From Sulfurisphaera tokodaii str. 7 (GTDB lineage: Archaea > Thermoproteota > Thermoprotei_A > Sulfolobales > Sulfolobaceae): 64,000 bases of DNA. The translations under genes and the position numbers were made by a program. Below are positions 46,294 to 57,220 of this stretch, piece after piece. The notes under the pieces were generated by a model. The model was given only the letters and a program-made list of their open reading frames with translations. It searched no databases and was not told the DNA's origin. The stretch covers positions 868,001 to 932,000 of the forward strand of contig NC_003106.2 in assembly GCF_000011205.1 (NCBI RefSeq), given 5' to 3'. Position 1 is the first letter of the stretch. Each line of letters opens with the position of its first letter.

Positions 46294-48597
46294 ATGCAGT
46301 CAAGTACTAAGGTTATTCCTAAATTTGATAAATTTAAATTTCTTGACGTTGCTGTTATAAGTGGACTAGTTATAGTATCTATTCTAATAAGAACAGTAAA
46401 TATGCTTGCCTTTCCTCAAAGTGTAAATGAGTTTGATCCTTGGTATCTTTTCTATAATGCCCTTTTAATTGCCCAGAGTGGTGGAAACTGGTATGCTGTA
46501 CCACCAGATGTTCATGGTTGGTTTCCATGGGGTTATTTCATAGAACTGGGAAATACTATCGGATTACCATGGCTAGTCTCCTTGTTCTCATTACCTTTTT
46601 ATGGGCAATTTGGTTCTAATGCAGTATATACAGTTGCAGTTCTCTCTGATATACTTTTAGATGGTTTAGGAGTAGTTGCTGCATTCCTCGCTATTGATGT
46701 AATTACTGAGAACAGAATTGGTGCATATATTGCAGCTGCTATAGTTGCAGTTTCTCCATCACTTACATACAAGAACTTACTTGGTGGATTACCAAAAACT
46801 TCATGGGGTGGAGTATTTGTACTCTTTTCAATATACTTCGTTACTCTTGCTATTAAGAGAAAGAACCCTCTTTATGGTATTCCAGCAGGTATAATGATAT
46901 TTTTAGCTAATATTACGTGGGGAGGGTATACTTATATTGACTTAAGTCTCGCAATTTCTGCCTTCCTCTTAGTGTTGCTTAATAAAAATGATGAGATTAC
47001 TGCAAAGACCTTAACTATATTGGCTGTTACTTCAGCTTTTCTTACGTCATTGGCTCCGAATAATATTGGTTTCATGTCAGGGTTAGCTCACGGTTTGTCA
47101 CTCCTTGTAATTCCATTATTCCTCTATATAGAGCTTTACATTAGACAAATTATTCCTAAAGAAATATTAGACTCAAAGAACATACTAATTGGTGCTGCAA
47201 TAGTATTTATTCTAGCATTAGGAATTTTAGGTTTAGCCGCTTTAGGAAAATCTCCAATACCATCAAGATATTATGCAATAGTTAATCCATTCTACCAGTT
47301 CTCAGTACCTATAGATAGGACAGTAGCTGAATATATTCCTCAACCTGTAACAGCAATGATTCAAGATTTCGGAATATCATTATTTCTTTCTATAATAGGA
47401 ATGTACTTCGTAATTACTAGAAGGGCTCAATTACCTGGTTTATGGCTCTTAATTTTAGGCGTTGCAAGTATTTATGGAACTTCAGAGCAACCATATTTGT
47501 TTAATTATACCGCATATATTGTTGCAGCATTAGCTGGTTTAGGTGTTGCTGAGATTGCAAATAGATTTGCAGAAAGTAAGTCTAGGGGTATAAGAATAGC
47601 ACCATTAATCATGCTAGGAATTATTGGTGTATCTCTATTAGCTGATGCTGGGATATCAATGGAAATTAGTTATGAACCTACAGCTATTTATAATGCGGCA
47701 ACCTCATTTTTAACTACTAATTATGCATGGATATCAGCATTAGATTGGATAAATCATAATACACCTAAGAACGCCTTTATACTAAGTTGGTGGGATTATG
47801 GATATTGGATTGAAGTAGTGGGTAATCGGAGTGTTATTGATGAAAATAATACGCTTAATGGTACTCAAATTAAGCTTATGGCGGAAATGTTTCTAAACAA
47901 TGAGAGTTTTGCTGTTAATGTTTTAGAGAGCGATTTTCATTTGTATCCTTACGGAAGTCCTAACTATACTATTCCAGTATATATAGTAGCTTACGATGCT
48001 GTAACCCAATACATTTCAAGTTCTGGGCAATCAGTATGGTTTATCGGTTATCCAACAAACTTTCCCGGAGAATTTATAGGTTATACTACAAGTTTGGGCG
48101 ATATTGCTAAGGCAATGGGTGCAATGACAATTATAGCTGGTTATAACATGTATAGTTATGTTAATTTCACTTATGTTAATGAAACCGCAACAACTTTAGC
48201 CGAGGCGGGACAAACTCAATTAGCTTCAATAGTTGCTAACTCATTGCCAATGGCTTGGACGCCCAAAGCATATAATTCATTGATAGTTAACATGTTTATT
48301 GAAGGAGTTCAAGCATTAAATCAAGGTCCGGTTCAGGCTCCATTTTCAATATCATTAAGTCAGTTATCTTCAGCACTTGGTGGTAATGCTACTTTAATTA
48401 ATCCTAGTGGTATTTTGCCAAATGTGGTTTTACCCTACTTTAGACCAGTATATATTTCACTTTATCCAGTTACTGCTGAGCCTGCAGTAGGCGGGGAAGC
48501 AATAGTATATATTATTGTTGTAGTTTATCAGTTTGTAGAACCAAATGTTATTCTACCCTTAATAATTCAAGAAAATGGGACTACAATAAATACTTAA
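46294..48597 (+). CDS. aglB: Oligosaccharyltransferase AglB
   Basis: 767 residues: 11-13 membrane helices in the first 450 and an extracellular C-terminal domain. The catalytic first loop FDPWYLFYN, the WWDYG motif in [14 protein letters not shown] (about residue 499) and the conserved NNTLNGTQI region are STT3/AglB marks. It attaches lipid-linked glycans to N-x-S/T of surface proteins such as the thermopsin-like, Kelch and COG1361-like proteins in this window. Its stop overlaps nop10 (opposite strand) by 3 bp. Confidence 0.92.
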   Translation: MQSSTKVIPKFDKFKFLDVAVISGLVIVSILIRTVNMLAFPQSVNEFDPWYLFYNALLIAQSGGNWYAVPPDVHGWFPWGYFIELGNTIGLPWLVSLFSLPFYGQFGSNAVYTVAVLSDILLDGLGVVAAFLAIDVITENRIGAYIAAAIVAVSPSLTYKNLLGGLPKTSWGGVFVLFSIYFVTLAIKRKNPLYGIPAGIMIFLANITWGGYTYIDLSLAISAFLLVLLNKNDEITAKTLTILAVTSAFLTSLAPNNIGFMSGLAHGLSLLVIPLFLYIELYIRQIIPKEILDSKNILIGAAIVFILALGILGLAALGKSPIPSRYYAIVNPFYQFSVPIDRTVAEYIPQPVTAMIQDFGISLFLSIIGMYFVITRRAQLPGLWLLILGVASIYGTSEQPYLFNYTAYIVAALAGLGVAEIANRFAESKSRGIRIAPLIMLGIIGVSLLADAGISMEISYEPTAIYNAATSFLTTNYAWISALDWINHNTPKNAFILSWWDYGYWIEVVGNRSVIDENNTLNGTQIKLMAEMFLNNESFAVNVLESDFHLYPYGSPNYTIPVYIVAYDAVTQYISSSGQSVWFIGYPTNFPGEFIGYTTSLGDIAKAMGAMTIIAGYNMYSYVNFTYVNETATTLAEAGQTQLASIVANSLPMAWTPKAYNSLIVNMFIEGVQALNQGPVQAPFSISLSQLSSALGGNATLINPSGILPNVVLPYFRPVYISLYPVTAEPAVGGEAIVYIIVVVYQFVEPNVILPLIIQENGTTINT

Positions 48598-48764
48598 CAA
48601 TTTAATTTTATCCCTTTTTTTATTTCTATTCTATATTTTACATATTTGTCTACCGGAGAAAATCTAGCTGGATGGGGAATAATTGTAGGAGTACCACAAA
48701 TAGGGCATATATCTTTTAAAGTGTATGTGCAATCCTTAGGGCATTTTTTTATTTTCCATTTCAT
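48594..48764 (-). CDS. nop10: Nop10, H/ACA ribonucleoprotein subunit
   Basis: 56 residues, easily missed by length: [20 protein letters not shown] then [27 protein letters not shown]. The C-x3-C...C-x2-C zinc ribbon and the [11 protein letters not shown] helix contact Cbf5 in the archaeal H/ACA pseudouridine synthase. Its ATG overlaps the TGA of the aIF2alpha gene (ATGA), the order seen in other Sulfolobales, so it ends the L44e-S27e-aIF2alpha operon. Confidence 0.93.
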   Translation of the reverse strand: MKWKIKKCPKDCTYTLKDICPICGTPTIIPHPARFSPVDKYVKYRIEIKKGIKLNC

Positions 48765-49552
48765 TTTCTTACCACATTAAATTCTACTTTTTCCTCTTTA
48801 CTTATTTCTCTTATATTATCTAATATTTCGGTCATTACTTTAGAGAGAAGCTTCGGATCTGTGCCTATGATATCTATCCTATATCTAGGAGCACCAATAG
48901 TGTAAATTTTAATGTCAACATCAGCATTTTCAGCTATTTCGACTGCTGCTCCTAAGACTTTTCTTATTTTTTCAATTCCAGCTGGGTCACTGCTTCTTAG
49001 AGTAACTATTTCACTTTTTTTAACTCTTTTTTCTTCTATATGTTTCCCAATTTCTTCCATTAGAGGTTTAATCCAGACTTCGGGAACACCAGCATTTTTA
49101 AGTATGGAGTCTCCCTCTTTAACTGCCTTAACTAATGCATCGTAAGCATCGCCGTATTTGTCTTCAAGTTTCCATGCTACTTGTTCCCATCCTTCCTTTT
49201 CTGTCTTATTTATTTTCTGAGAAACTATCTCTAGAATTTTATCAACTTTTTGTATTTTCTTCCACTGTGACATTTTCTTTCTTTTTTCATCTTCTGTAAC
49301 TTTTTTCAAAGATACATCTATAGTTCCTTTTCTTTTATCCACTCTAATTACTTTCACAACTATCTTTCTACCTTCTTTTATCACATCTCGAATGTTCTTT
49401 ACCCATCTACTACTAATTTCGCTCCAAGGTAAGAAGGCTTGAAGATTTCCATATTCATCTAGAGTTACATAGCTACCATAATCAAAAATTTGTTTTACAG
49501 TTGCAATTAAAATTTCTCCTTCAGTTGGAATAGGGTTTTTATTATAAATCAT
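48761..49552 (-). CDS. eif2a: Translation initiation factor aIF2 alpha
   Basis: 263 residues. N-terminal S1 domain ([77 protein letters not shown]), a helical middle domain, and an alpha/beta C-terminal domain ([19 protein letters not shown]...[14 protein letters not shown]) that binds the gamma subunit. It helps deliver Met-tRNAi to the ribosome. Two bp separate its start from the S27e gene. Confidence 0.95.
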   Translation of the reverse strand: MIYNKNPIPTEGEILIATVKQIFDYGSYVTLDEYGNLQAFLPWSEISSRWVKNIRDVIKEGRKIVVKVIRVDKRKGTIDVSLKKVTEDEKRKKMSQWKKIQKVDKILEIVSQKINKTEKEGWEQVAWKLEDKYGDAYDALVKAVKEGDSILKNAGVPEVWIKPLMEEIGKHIEEKRVKKSEIVTLRSSDPAGIEKIRKVLGAAVEIAENADVDIKIYTIGAPRYRIDIIGTDPKLLSKVMTEILDNIREISKEEKVEFNVVRK

Positions 49553-49554
49553 TT

Positions 49555-49755
49555 TTAACCTAGTATTCTAACTGTTTCACCGACTATTTTAGCCTTACCG
49601 CCCCTAGGATATACAAGTTGTGTGCCACAAGATAAGCATCTCACTGGAAAAGTTGCGTGGCTAAACACTGTTTGTTCATTTCCGCAGTTAGGGCATTTTA
49701 TTCTAATAAATTTGCTTTTAGGTTCTGGAATTAAAACTTTGAATTTTGCCTTCAT
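49555..49755 (-). CDS. rps27e: Ribosomal protein S27e
   Basis: 66 residues: [43 protein letters not shown], the C-x2-C...C-x2-C zinc ribbon of S27e. Overlaps the L44e gene by 4 bp. A part of the small subunit. Confidence 0.95.
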   Translation of the reverse strand: MKAKFKVLIPEPKSKFIRIKCPNCGNEQTVFSHATFPVRCLSCGTQLVYPRGGKAKIVGETVRILG

Positions 49756-50039
49756 TTAACCACCTCAACTAGTTCAATCTTCTTCATTCTTAATCCTTCT
49801 CTCATTATAGTATATCCACATTTTTGACATTTTAATACTAGTGTTTGTTTCTTTGTTGTTTTAGCGAATCTTTTTTGCTCTGGTTTTCTTTTGCTTCCAT
49901 AACCTATATTCTTTCTGTCATATCTTCTTTGTCCTTCTGAGAGTGTTCTTCTCTTACCTCCTTTATATAAGGATACAGAATGTTCAGTGTGAGTTTTGCA
50001 TTTAGGGCAATATGTAGTTATAACTTTGGGAACTTTCAT
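49752..50039 (-). CDS. rpl44e: Ribosomal protein L44e
   Basis: 95 residues: [64 protein letters not shown] is nearly invariant in archaeal L44e, followed by a zinc ribbon CPKC...CQKC. Large-subunit protein near the E site. Its start overlaps the GINS gene end by 4 bp. Confidence 0.96.
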   Translation of the reverse strand: MKVPKVITTYCPKCKTHTEHSVSLYKGGKRRTLSEGQRRYDRKNIGYGSKRKPEQKRFAKTTKKQTLVLKCQKCGYTIMREGLRMKKIELVEVVK

Positions 50040-50476
50040 TCTACTTCTAATGGAGTAATATAGTTTAAGGTTATTAAAGCTAAAACTTGTCTTAAAGGCA
50101 ATAAAATTAAGTCACCCGGATGAAGAGTCTTATTTTTCATAGAAAATTTAACATTGACATAACATAATATCTTGTCTTCTAGATTAAAATATTTTCCAGA
50201 AAGGAAATTAGTATAAATTATCTTCATTAAATTTAAAACTTGCAAAAAATCAGAATCAAATCCTTTTATTTCCTTTCCTTCAACAAGTTTACTAATTCTT
50301 AGTTCAAAAAGTGATTCTGCCAGCTCTTCATAAATTTCAATTTCTTTTTTATGTAGTTCATCATTATATTTTCTCCTAAGTTTTCTCAGCTGCACTATTA
50401 ACTGGTTTAAATCTTTTAACTGTATTTCAGTAGGTTCCTCTTTTAAGGTTTCATTTAATACTATCTCATCTAACAT
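50036..50476 (-). CDS. gins15: GINS complex subunit (Gins15 type)
   Basis: 146 residues, helical first part ([50 protein letters not shown]) and a small strand-rich B domain at the end ([29 protein letters not shown]), the A-B order of the Gins15 (Sld5/Psf1-like) archaeal subunit. It forms a tetramer with Gins23 and connects MCM to primase. It lies between priS and L44e and overlaps priS by 11 bp, as Gins15 does in Sulfolobus solfataricus. Confidence 0.82.
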   Translation of the reverse strand: MLDEIVLNETLKEEPTEIQLKDLNQLIVQLRKLRRKYNDELHKKEIEIYEELAESLFELRISKLVEGKEIKGFDSDFLQVLNLMKIIYTNFLSGKYFNLEDKILCYVNVKFSMKNKTLHPGDLILLPLRQVLALITLNYITPLEVE

Positions 50477-51437
50477 ATGCTTTCACCTTTCCTAATCCTT
50501 TTAATGCTAAATATACTCCTATCCTTGTATCAATTTTTATTGGATAAGTTCTCTTAACTGTATACTTATTGTTAAATAGTGTTAACTCTGCCGAAACATA
50601 TGGTAAAAATATACAATCACCATCAAATGGGGATAGCCATTCACCGTATTCAAATTTGTCATTTTTTATTTCCACAACCATTAATCCAGCTTTTCCATTT
50701 AATGAACCAGGGATTCTAACTAGTCTTCTAATGTCAATAGTAACTTGAGTATCAATATTAATACCTTCTATTCCTTTTGCTATTCTTCCAGACCAACCTG
50801 GATTTCCTTCATATATAACTGGGGGTTTTGGAGATGTGAAATACTCAGCTATTTCTTTCCTATCGTCTGGATCAAGCAGTGCACAGTCTTCATAACAAGT
50901 AACTCTAAGATGAAACCCTCTATTTCCAGAAAAGAATATTCGTGCATTAAGTCCAAAATCTTCCTTAAGAATATCTCTAATAAGAAGAGCTTTTTCAAAA
51001 ACTTTCATAATGCATTCAGTAGTTATTTCAGCATACTCAATTGGAGGTTCTCCGTTACAATTAGAAGCTAGAGTCTCATATCCATCTTGAGGGCAAAATC
51101 TTCTTACTTTAACTTCACATATTTCATCAGCATCTAAATCGAAAAGTAAATCTGAGCCTAACCATCCTTTTTCATCCATTTCTTTTGCTGAAGGTAATTG
51201 ATATCTTGCTGAAGAGTAATATAGATGTAATGGTACGTTTTGAAGTATATACTGCCTTAACTCCTGTGGTGATGAAAAGGATAAGTGTCTTACATATGTT
51301 TCAGAATCAAAGGGCTGATATGCAAATTCTCTTAGTTCCATATCATTTGGTAAATCTAACTCAGCTTTCTCATAATATTCTGAAAAAAGAATCTTAATTA
51401 TCTTATTCTGCTCTTGGTGCAATGTAGAAATCTGCAT
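50466..51437 (-). CDS. priS: DNA primase small (catalytic) subunit PriS
   Basis: 323 residues. The metal-binding acids are Asp100 and Asp102 in LLFDLDAD, the zinc region is CEVKVRRFCPQDGYETLASNC, SGNRGFHLRV gives the catalytic Ser/His region, and NIDTQVTIDIRRLVRIPGSLNGKAGL is the third Asp and basic motif. It makes RNA/DNA primers with PriL, which is elsewhere. Its 5' end overlaps PCNA by 35 bp. Confidence 0.95.
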   Translation of the reverse strand: MQISTLHQEQNKIIKILFSEYYEKAELDLPNDMELREFAYQPFDSETYVRHLSFSSPQELRQYILQNVPLHLYYSSARYQLPSAKEMDEKGWLGSDLLFDLDADEICEVKVRRFCPQDGYETLASNCNGEPPIEYAEITTECIMKVFEKALLIRDILKEDFGLNARIFFSGNRGFHLRVTCYEDCALLDPDDRKEIAEYFTSPKPPVIYEGNPGWSGRIAKGIEGINIDTQVTIDIRRLVRIPGSLNGKAGLMVVEIKNDKFEYGEWLSPFDGDCIFLPYVSAELTLFNNKYTVKRTYPIKIDTRIGVYLALKGLGKVKAYVR

Positions 51438-52143
51438 ACCCCCCTTGAGGTAAATTATATCTTAGTTTCAATGGTATTTGCGATCCAAAGGCTATCTCAA
51501 CAGTATCTGAAGGTTTTCTCATTTTTGACGTATTTACTACATACTCAAGTCCATATACACTCTCTGCATCTCCTCCTTCGCTTTCTAAAAGGCCTCCATT
51601 CTCTGTTGACAATTCTATAGTAGAAGATCCCATGTCTGAATTTGCAGAAAGGTATAGTTTTCCTCCTTCAGCTTTAAATGTAATTGAGTCTCCGCCTATA
51701 TCTTCTATTTCATCTATTATATCCGTAAATGTGACTGTAAGAGCCTTTGCCTTAAATGGAAATTCTAGGTTTAAATTTGGAGTTTCTATCTCAGAAGCAA
51801 CTATTGATGGAAAAGTAAATGTTCTTTCATATACACCATCAAGAGTAACTTTTATGTTTTGATTTTCATCTGTTTCTAAGTACAAGCTATCGTTCTTTGT
51901 AACAGTCTTTAATACATCAGTAAAATCCTCTAATTTTACTCCTACTTTTTCTTCCTTCTCTACATTATATTCCTCAAAATAACCGGCAGGAATTAAAATA
52001 TCAATAAAAGTAACCCTAGAAGGATCAATACCCCTAATTTTTAGTCCATCTGAGGTAAAATCAAGTGTTATTTCATCAATAAATTCCTCTAATGTTCTAA
52101 AAATATATGAAAAAGCATCTGCGTCAATAACTTTAACTCTCAT
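51403..52143 (-). CDS. pcn: PCNA sliding clamp subunit
   Basis: 246 residues with DADAFSYIFRTLEEFIDEITLDFTSDGLKIRGIDPSRVTFIDILIPAGYF and the C-terminal LRYNLPQGGYADFYIAPRAE. Sulfolobales have three PCNA paralogues that form a heterotrimer. In S. solfataricus the one next to priS and gins15 is PCNA2, so this is probably its counterpart. It holds polymerase, ligase and Fen1 on DNA. It is expressed with priS and gins15. Confidence 0.93.
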   Translation of the reverse strand: MRVKVIDADAFSYIFRTLEEFIDEITLDFTSDGLKIRGIDPSRVTFIDILIPAGYFEEYNVEKEEKVGVKLEDFTDVLKTVTKNDSLYLETDENQNIKVTLDGVYERTFTFPSIVASEIETPNLNLEFPFKAKALTVTFTDIIDEIEDIGGDSITFKAEGGKLYLSANSDMGSSTIELSTENGGLLESEGGDAESVYGLEYVVNTSKMRKPSDTVEIAFGSQIPLKLRYNLPQGGYADFYIAPRAE

Positions 52144-52169
52144 ATATAAGTCATTATCGAAATAGAGTT

Positions 52170-52934
52170 TTAAAGCTTAGGACTTGGTTCTTCTGTTAGG
52201 TAATCCTCCCCTCCAGCAAATATTCTTTGGAGTTCAGCATAAAGCTCATCAAGTCCTTCTCCAGTAATTGAGGATACAGGTATGGGCATATTATCCAAAT
52301 TCTCTATAATTGTATTGGCAAGTTCATATGAATACTCATCAATCACTCCCAAATCATCTATAATGCTTCCTTCTTCTATCCAATTTCTTATTCTTTCTAA
52401 CTCTTGTGGTGTTAATAGGTCAGCTTTTGATAGTGTTAATACTTGCGGCATCACTAATCTGAATTTTATCGAACTGGAAAGTAACAGAAGAGAGATATAA
52501 CTTCTAGCATCTTTTGCCAGAAAAGAGTCCATCAAGAAAACTGAGGCTGATTTATTTCCTTCACTTATAAGTGAAGAGAGAATTCTCCCAGTTTCTCTAT
52601 AGGCAAATAATTCTATTTGACCCGGTGTATCTACTATAACATAATTAGCTTCAATTCTATTTACCTCTTCCTTAATCTCCTTTGCTTTTGTCAATAAAAG
52701 ATCTATAGAAGCAATGAGCGAAGAATTAGGCCCTAGACCATATTTTTCCATCACTTCAAATGCATCAACTAATTCTCTTACGTCAAAGTCTGGTTTATAA
52801 GGAATTTGTTCCACTGCTGGGTCTAAATTTATTATAGCAGTATCCATTTCATTATCTAGTAAATAATCTTGAAGAGATTTCACTAATGTTGTTTTGCCTG
52901 ATCCAGCTGTGCCTAGGATAAATATGAAGTACAT
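52170..52934 (-). CDS. GPN-loop GTPase
   Basis: 254 residues: Walker A GTAGSGKTTLV near the start, the GPN insert YGLGPNSS, DTPGQIE as switch II, and LSKADLL as the NKxD equivalent. The family (XAB1/GPN) helps assemble RNA polymerase or other complexes in eukaryotes; the archaeal role is unclear. It heads the leftward replication/translation cluster, with a 26-bp gap to PCNA, and is divergent from prs by 49 bp. Confidence 0.92.
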   Translation of the reverse strand: MYFIFILGTAGSGKTTLVKSLQDYLLDNEMDTAIINLDPAVEQIPYKPDFDVRELVDAFEVMEKYGLGPNSSLIASIDLLLTKAKEIKEEVNRIEANYVIVDTPGQIELFAYRETGRILSSLISEGNKSASVFLMDSFLAKDARSYISLLLLSSSIKFRLVMPQVLTLSKADLLTPQELERIRNWIEEGSIIDDLGVIDEYSYELANTIIENLDNMPIPVSSITGEGLDELYAELQRIFAGGEDYLTEEPSPKL

Positions 52935-52983
52935 ACTATTCCCGAGTTTAATCTTAAAAACTACTCCCTAAATTAAATAGTTA

Positions 52984-53859
52984 ATGATTATTATTGGAGG
53001 AACAGCAACAAACGGGATAGATGAAAATTTATCAAAAATTATTTCAGTTCCTCTTCTGAAGGTAGAACACAAGGTTTTTCCAGACGGAGAATCATATATT
53101 AGAATTCCACAACATATAACAAATCAAGAGATTTTAGTAGTCCAATCATTATATCCACCACAAGATAAACATTTCGTTGAATTACTCTTAATTCTAGAAA
53201 CATTAGCAGATATGAAGAATAATAAGATTACAGCTATAGTTCCTTATTTAGCATATTCTAGACAAGATCGAAGATTTAAGGAAGGAGAAGCATTAAGCAT
53301 AAAGACAATCCTCAATGCTATTGCTAGAGCTGGTGCTGACGTATTAATAGTAATCGAACCACATAAAGAGGAGGAATTAAGCTATTTTGGTAAGGAAGTT
53401 AAAATTGCCGATCCAATGCCAGAACTAGCTAAAGAAGTTAGTAAAAAGGTTGAGAAACCATTTGTTTTGGCACCAGATAGGGGAGCTTTGGAAAGAGCTA
53501 AAAGATTAGCTGAACAACTTAATGCAGAGTATTCATATATAGAAAAAGAAAGAGATAGAGATACAGGAGAGGTTAGAATAAAGAATTTACCAGAATTAAG
53601 GCTAAGTGGAAAAGATGTGATTATTGTTGATGACATAATTAGCACTGGAGGCACAATGATCCAGGCTACGAGAGCTGCTTATGAGCATGGTGCTAGGAAA
53701 GTGATTTCTGTAGCTGTGCATTCATTATTTTTGGATAATGCCTACGAAAAATTAATTAATAGTGGAGTTAAGGAGATTGTAACAACTAATACTATACCAC
53801 AAGATCCATCAAAAGTAACAGTAGTTGATGTATCACCAGCTATAGCGAGAAAAATATGA
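52984..53859 (+). CDS. prs: Ribose-phosphate pyrophosphokinase
   Basis: 291 residues: VFPDGESYIRIPQ, YLAYSRQDRRFKEGEALSIKTI (flexible loop and PRPP loop region), APDRGALERAK, and the PRPP motif VIIVDDIISTGGTM. It makes PRPP from ribose-5-phosphate and ATP for nucleotide, His and Trp synthesis. The ATGA overlap with the next gene shows cotranscription. Confidence 0.95.
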   Translation: MIIIGGTATNGIDENLSKIISVPLLKVEHKVFPDGESYIRIPQHITNQEILVVQSLYPPQDKHFVELLLILETLADMKNNKITAIVPYLAYSRQDRRFKEGEALSIKTILNAIARAGADVLIVIEPHKEEELSYFGKEVKIADPMPELAKEVSKKVEKPFVLAPDRGALERAKRLAEQLNAEYSYIEKERDRDTGEVRIKNLPELRLSGKDVIIVDDIISTGGTMIQATRAAYEHGARKVISVAVHSLFLDNAYEKLINSGVKEIVTTNTIPQDPSKVTVVDVSPAIARKI

Positions 53860-54776
53860 AATCTTATGCTATTTTAAACCAGAATAATCTATTTTTATCC
53901 TTAGAAGAACTTAAAGCAATAATAGATTCTGATGAAGTAGAATATTATCATGGTGTAGCCTTATTTAATAAAGAACCTAATAATGTTGCCAAAAGATCAA
54001 GTTTAATTAAATATAGTGGGAGAGTTATTGCTATATCCCATGATGTAAATGAAATAGTAAAAAATATAAAGGGTGAATGTTTTTCCGTTGATCCTACTGT
54101 TATAACTAAGGAATATAAAAGTGAGTTTTTATCTATATATGATAGAATTATAAATAATATAAAAGTATCAAAGAAATGTAAAAAAATGGATTTGATCTTT
54201 ACAGAAGGATTAATTATAGCTGGTCTTAGGGTTGAGGAAAAGGATAATGAAAGCTTATTTAAGCATTCTAAAAAGCCTTATTCTCAATCTGGTACTTTAT
54301 CTCCAGACATAGGTAGACTAATGGTTAATCTTTCTAAAAGTAGAAAAACGATCCTAGACCCTTTTGTAGGAACCGGGACAATATTAATAGAGGCTAAATG
54401 GTTAGGACTTAATTGTATTGGTCTTGATGTTGATAGTAAAATGATAGAAAAGAGCTTAGTTAATTTAAGGTACTTTGGTTATGAATGTGATATCTTAAGA
54501 GGAGATGCAACATCTTTACCTTTTAATAATATTGAAGCTATTGTTACTGATCCTCCCTATGGTAGATCTGTAAGTGTAAGGGAGGGGATAAACAATCTGT
54601 ATGAGGGCTTCTTCTATTCGGCAAGCAATATAACGCGTACTTTAGTTTTTACTACGGACTCTAAATTAGATTGGAGAGATAAGTTAAAGGAAGTTGGTTT
54701 TAATGATATTTCAATCCATTTTATTTATGAGCATAAAAGTTTAAGCAGAGCAATATACGTGGTAAGAAAAAAATGA
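53856..54776 (+). CDS. tRNA guanine-N2 methyltransferase (Trm-G10/Trm11-like)
   Basis: 306 residues: a THUMP-like N-terminus, then a class I methyltransferase with SRKTILDPFVGTGTILIEAKWLGLNCIGLDVD (SAM site) and the motif IV TDPPYGRSVSV, where DPPY marks N-methylation of guanine. The nearest family is tRNA (guanine10-N2)-dimethyltransferase. It overlaps both neighbours (prs and rnz) by 4 bp, which links it to tRNA processing. Confidence 0.85.
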   Translation: MKSYAILNQNNLFLSLEELKAIIDSDEVEYYHGVALFNKEPNNVAKRSSLIKYSGRVIAISHDVNEIVKNIKGECFSVDPTVITKEYKSEFLSIYDRIINNIKVSKKCKKMDLIFTEGLIIAGLRVEEKDNESLFKHSKKPYSQSGTLSPDIGRLMVNLSKSRKTILDPFVGTGTILIEAKWLGLNCIGLDVDSKMIEKSLVNLRYFGYECDILRGDATSLPFNNIEAIVTDPPYGRSVSVREGINNLYEGFFYSASNITRTLVFTTDSKLDWRDKLKEVGFNDISIHFIYEHKSLSRAIYVVRKK

Positions 54777-55654
54777 TTACAGTATATTTTATAGGTACTG
54801 GTGGAGGAGCTCCTAATAAAAGGGGCTTACCAGCAATTATGGTTAGAAGGGAAGGTTTTGATGCTCTATTTGATTGTGGTGAAGGAACCCAATGGAGGAT
54901 GATGGAGCATAATCTTAGTTTTATGAAAATAAAACTCATTGGAATTACTCATATGCATGGTGATCATGTTTTAGGCTTACCTGGAATGATCGAAACCATG
55001 GGTATGTATAGTAGAAAAGAATCATTACTTTTAATGGGACCAAAAGAATTAAAAGAATTTCTAGAGGATATTTTTAAAAAAACTTATTTTTACCCAAATT
55101 TTGAGATACAGATAATAGATAAATACGAAGACGAAAATATTAAGATTAGTACTTTTGAAACATGCCATACAATAGAATCACAAGGATATTTATTTGAGGA
55201 AAAGGATAGACTAAAGATTGATATTGATAAATTGAGAAAAGAGGGAATAAAGGATTGGAGAATTATAAGGATGCTAAAAGAAGGAAAAAGAGTGGAAATA
55301 AATGGAAAAGTTCTATTACCGGAAGATTATTTAATAGTAAAAAAGGGTATAAGAATTGCATATACGGGAGATACGGGACCTTGTGAGAAGGTTATAAATG
55401 CTGTAAAAGATGTGGATCTTCTTATCCATGATTCTACTTTTATTGATGAAAAAGAAGCTTATAAATATGGACATTCAAATAGTTATGATGCAGCATATGT
55501 AGCATTAAAAGCTAATGTGAAAAGGTTAGCTCTTTTTCACATAAGTCCAAGATATGATGATACATACGAAATGCTAATAAAGGCTAAAAGAATTTTTGAA
55601 AAAACTTTTGTAGCTGAACCATTATCTTATTATATTATTCGTCAGAAGGAATAG
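54773..55654 (+). CDS. rnz: Ribonuclease Z
   Basis: 293 residues: [30 protein letters not shown], and [13 protein letters not shown] with His60, His62, Asp64 and His65 as zinc ligands; later [12 protein letters not shown] and FHISPRYDD supply the remaining ligands. The short-form tRNase Z cuts the 3' trailer of tRNA precursors. The end overlaps the convergent UPF0201 gene by 20 bp. Confidence 0.95.
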   Translation: MITVYFIGTGGGAPNKRGLPAIMVRREGFDALFDCGEGTQWRMMEHNLSFMKIKLIGITHMHGDHVLGLPGMIETMGMYSRKESLLLMGPKELKEFLEDIFKKTYFYPNFEIQIIDKYEDENIKISTFETCHTIESQGYLFEEKDRLKIDIDKLRKEGIKDWRIIRMLKEGKRVEINGKVLLPEDYLIVKKGIRIAYTGDTGPCEKVINAVKDVDLLIHDSTFIDEKEAYKYGHSNSYDAAYVALKANVKRLALFHISPRYDDTYEMLIKAKRIFEKTFVAEPLSYYIIRQKE

Positions 55655-56072
55655 GATTCTCCCAAAGAGGAACGCCTTTAGCGGTCTTAGGGGTTAACCA
55701 ATCAATAAGCGCTTGAGGGTCTTTGTACTCTATTGTTACCTTTATAGGCCCTAGAGGGGATTCTTTTTCATCATCTACAAAAGAGATTTTTCCTACTGCT
55801 GCAGCTTGTTTATTTAACATAAAAGTAATAACGTTTCCGATCAGATTCTTAGTTAAATACTTTCTTGCTGCATCAAGAATTCTCTCTTCCCTTAATTTTC
55901 TGTGAAACTTTTGTAAACTAAGGAGTGTGTGCGATTCTGCAACTAGTATCTTTGTGTAGCCACTTTTTTCTTCTTTCAGATTTTCAAAATCAAATAAATT
56001 TCTAATAGCTTGAAGTACTTTATTCTCATCTTCTGAAGGTCTAACCTCTACTTCTATGATAATCTTTGTCAT
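55635..56072 (-). CDS. UPF0201 family protein (RNA-binding fold)
   Basis: 145 residues: [33 protein letters not shown] and a long C-terminal region with [23 protein letters not shown]. The family, widespread in archaea, has a fold related to RNA-binding proteins; no function is known. It overlaps the UPF0200 gene by 4 bp, and these two are linked in many archaea. Confidence 0.85.
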   Translation of the reverse strand: MTKIIIEVEVRPSEDENKVLQAIRNLFDFENLKEEKSGYTKILVAESHTLLSLQKFHRKLREERILDAARKYLTKNLIGNVITFMLNKQAAAVGKISFVDDEKESPLGPIKVTIEYKDPQALIDWLTPKTAKGVPLWENPIPSDE

Positions 56073-56593
56073 AATATTCGCTTTAATAATTCTTCTGCCT
56101 TACTCTTAAATTCCTCTATCGTAGAATCATTAATTAATATGTAATCAGCCAACGCTATTACATTTCCTATTCCCATTTCTAATTCCTCCCAATCTCTTTT
56201 CATTAATCCCTCTACGGTTAAAGTATCATCCTTTCTACCTCTTTTGAGAAGTCTTTCATATCTTAGCTTTGGAGGAGAGTGAACTGCAATTATAGTTACA
56301 TTGCCTATCTTCTTAAACTCCTCTATCTCTTCCCAATTCCTTACTCCATCAAAGGCTACAATCTCTTCTTTTCCAATTTTTTCTATACAAAGTTTAGCCA
56401 CAGCTCCTTTTCCGTATAACTCTCTGATTCTTTTTGCAAAATCCATTAATCTTTCCCCTTCTTTTGCCTCTTTATAATACTTTTCTCTCAAGACATCACT
56501 CATAGTAATTACCTTTATTCCTTTTTCTCTGAGGAGCTTTGCAAGTTCCCCTTTTCCAGATCCGGGCATACCAGTAATTGCAATTATTTTAAT
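56069..56593 (-). CDS. UPF0200 nucleotide kinase-like protein, apparent ATT start
   Basis: The family starts with a strand and P-loop: here the frame reads [25 protein letters not shown], with Walker A GMPGSGK. The only ATG (56569) lies inside the P-loop after its first Gly. Upstream there is no ATG, GTG or TTG: TCA CTA ATT AAA ATA ATT follow an in-frame TGA. ATT at 56591-56593 is preceded by GGTGGTC at a good spacing for a Shine-Dalgarno match, so an ATT start is likely. The rest ([32 protein letters not shown]) is dephospho-CoA kinase-like. Confidence 0.78.
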   Translation of the reverse strand: MKIIAITGMPGSGKGELAKLLREKGIKVITMSDVLREKYYKEAKEGERLMDFAKRIRELYGKGAVAKLCIEKIGKEEIVAFDGVRNWEEIEEFKKIGNVTIIAVHSPPKLRYERLLKRGRKDDTLTVEGLMKRDWEELEMGIGNVIALADYILINDSTIEEFKSKAEELLKRIL

Positions 56594-56632
56594 TAGTGAC
56601 CACCAATTATCTCATTAATGGGGATATAAAAA

Positions 56633-57220
56633 TTGATCAGGCTATTTACAGCAGTTGATATTCCTCAGTTTCCTAAAGTTCTTGAATTTATGGAAGCTGT
56701 TAAAAGGACTGGCGCTGATGTAAAACTTGTTGAACCATACAATATACATATAACTCTTGTTTTTATCGGCGAAATCCAGGAAAATAAATTAGATTTAGTA
56801 AAAGAAGCTGTTGCTAGAATAGATTTTCAATCCTTCAAAATAAAACTAAAAGGAGCTGGTGCATTTCCTAATTTATCTAGACCTAGAGTAGTTTGGATAG
56901 GAATTGAAGGAGGATTACAGCAATTAAGGACAATAAGAGGTAACTTATTGAAAGAATTACTAGCTCGAGGCATTAGACCAGAAGATGAAAAAGAATTTAC
57001 CCCTCACTTGACAATTGGCAGAGTTAAAGGTCCTTCAAATATGATGAATTTAGTTAATGTGATTAATGAGTATCAGAATATAGAGTTTGGAGAAATTATC
57101 GTTAATAAGATAATTTTATTTAAGAGTACCTTAACACCTAAAGGACCAATATATGACCCATTACTAGAAGTGACCTCTAATGACAATAGAGGAGGAAGTT
57201 CTAAAGAGAATAAAACCTAG
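56633..57220 (+). CDS. thpR: RNA 2',3'-cyclic phosphodiesterase / 2'-5' ligase-like
   Basis: 195 residues starting at [23 protein letters not shown] and [10 protein letters not shown] as the two HxTx catalytic pairs of the 2H phosphoesterase family. It acts on RNA or tRNA ends. The last 41 bp overlap the cca gene; the Ser/Asn-rich tail [14 protein letters not shown] is read from that overlap. Pairing with the CCA enzyme fits a role in RNA end metabolism. Confidence 0.9.
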   Translation: MIRLFTAVDIPQFPKVLEFMEAVKRTGADVKLVEPYNIHITLVFIGEIQENKLDLVKEAVARIDFQSFKIKLKGAGAFPNLSRPRVVWIGIEGGLQQLRTIRGNLLKELLARGIRPEDEKEFTPHLTIGRVKGPSNMMNLVNVINEYQNIEFGEIIVNKIILFKSTLTPKGPIYDPLLEVTSNDNRGGSSKENKT

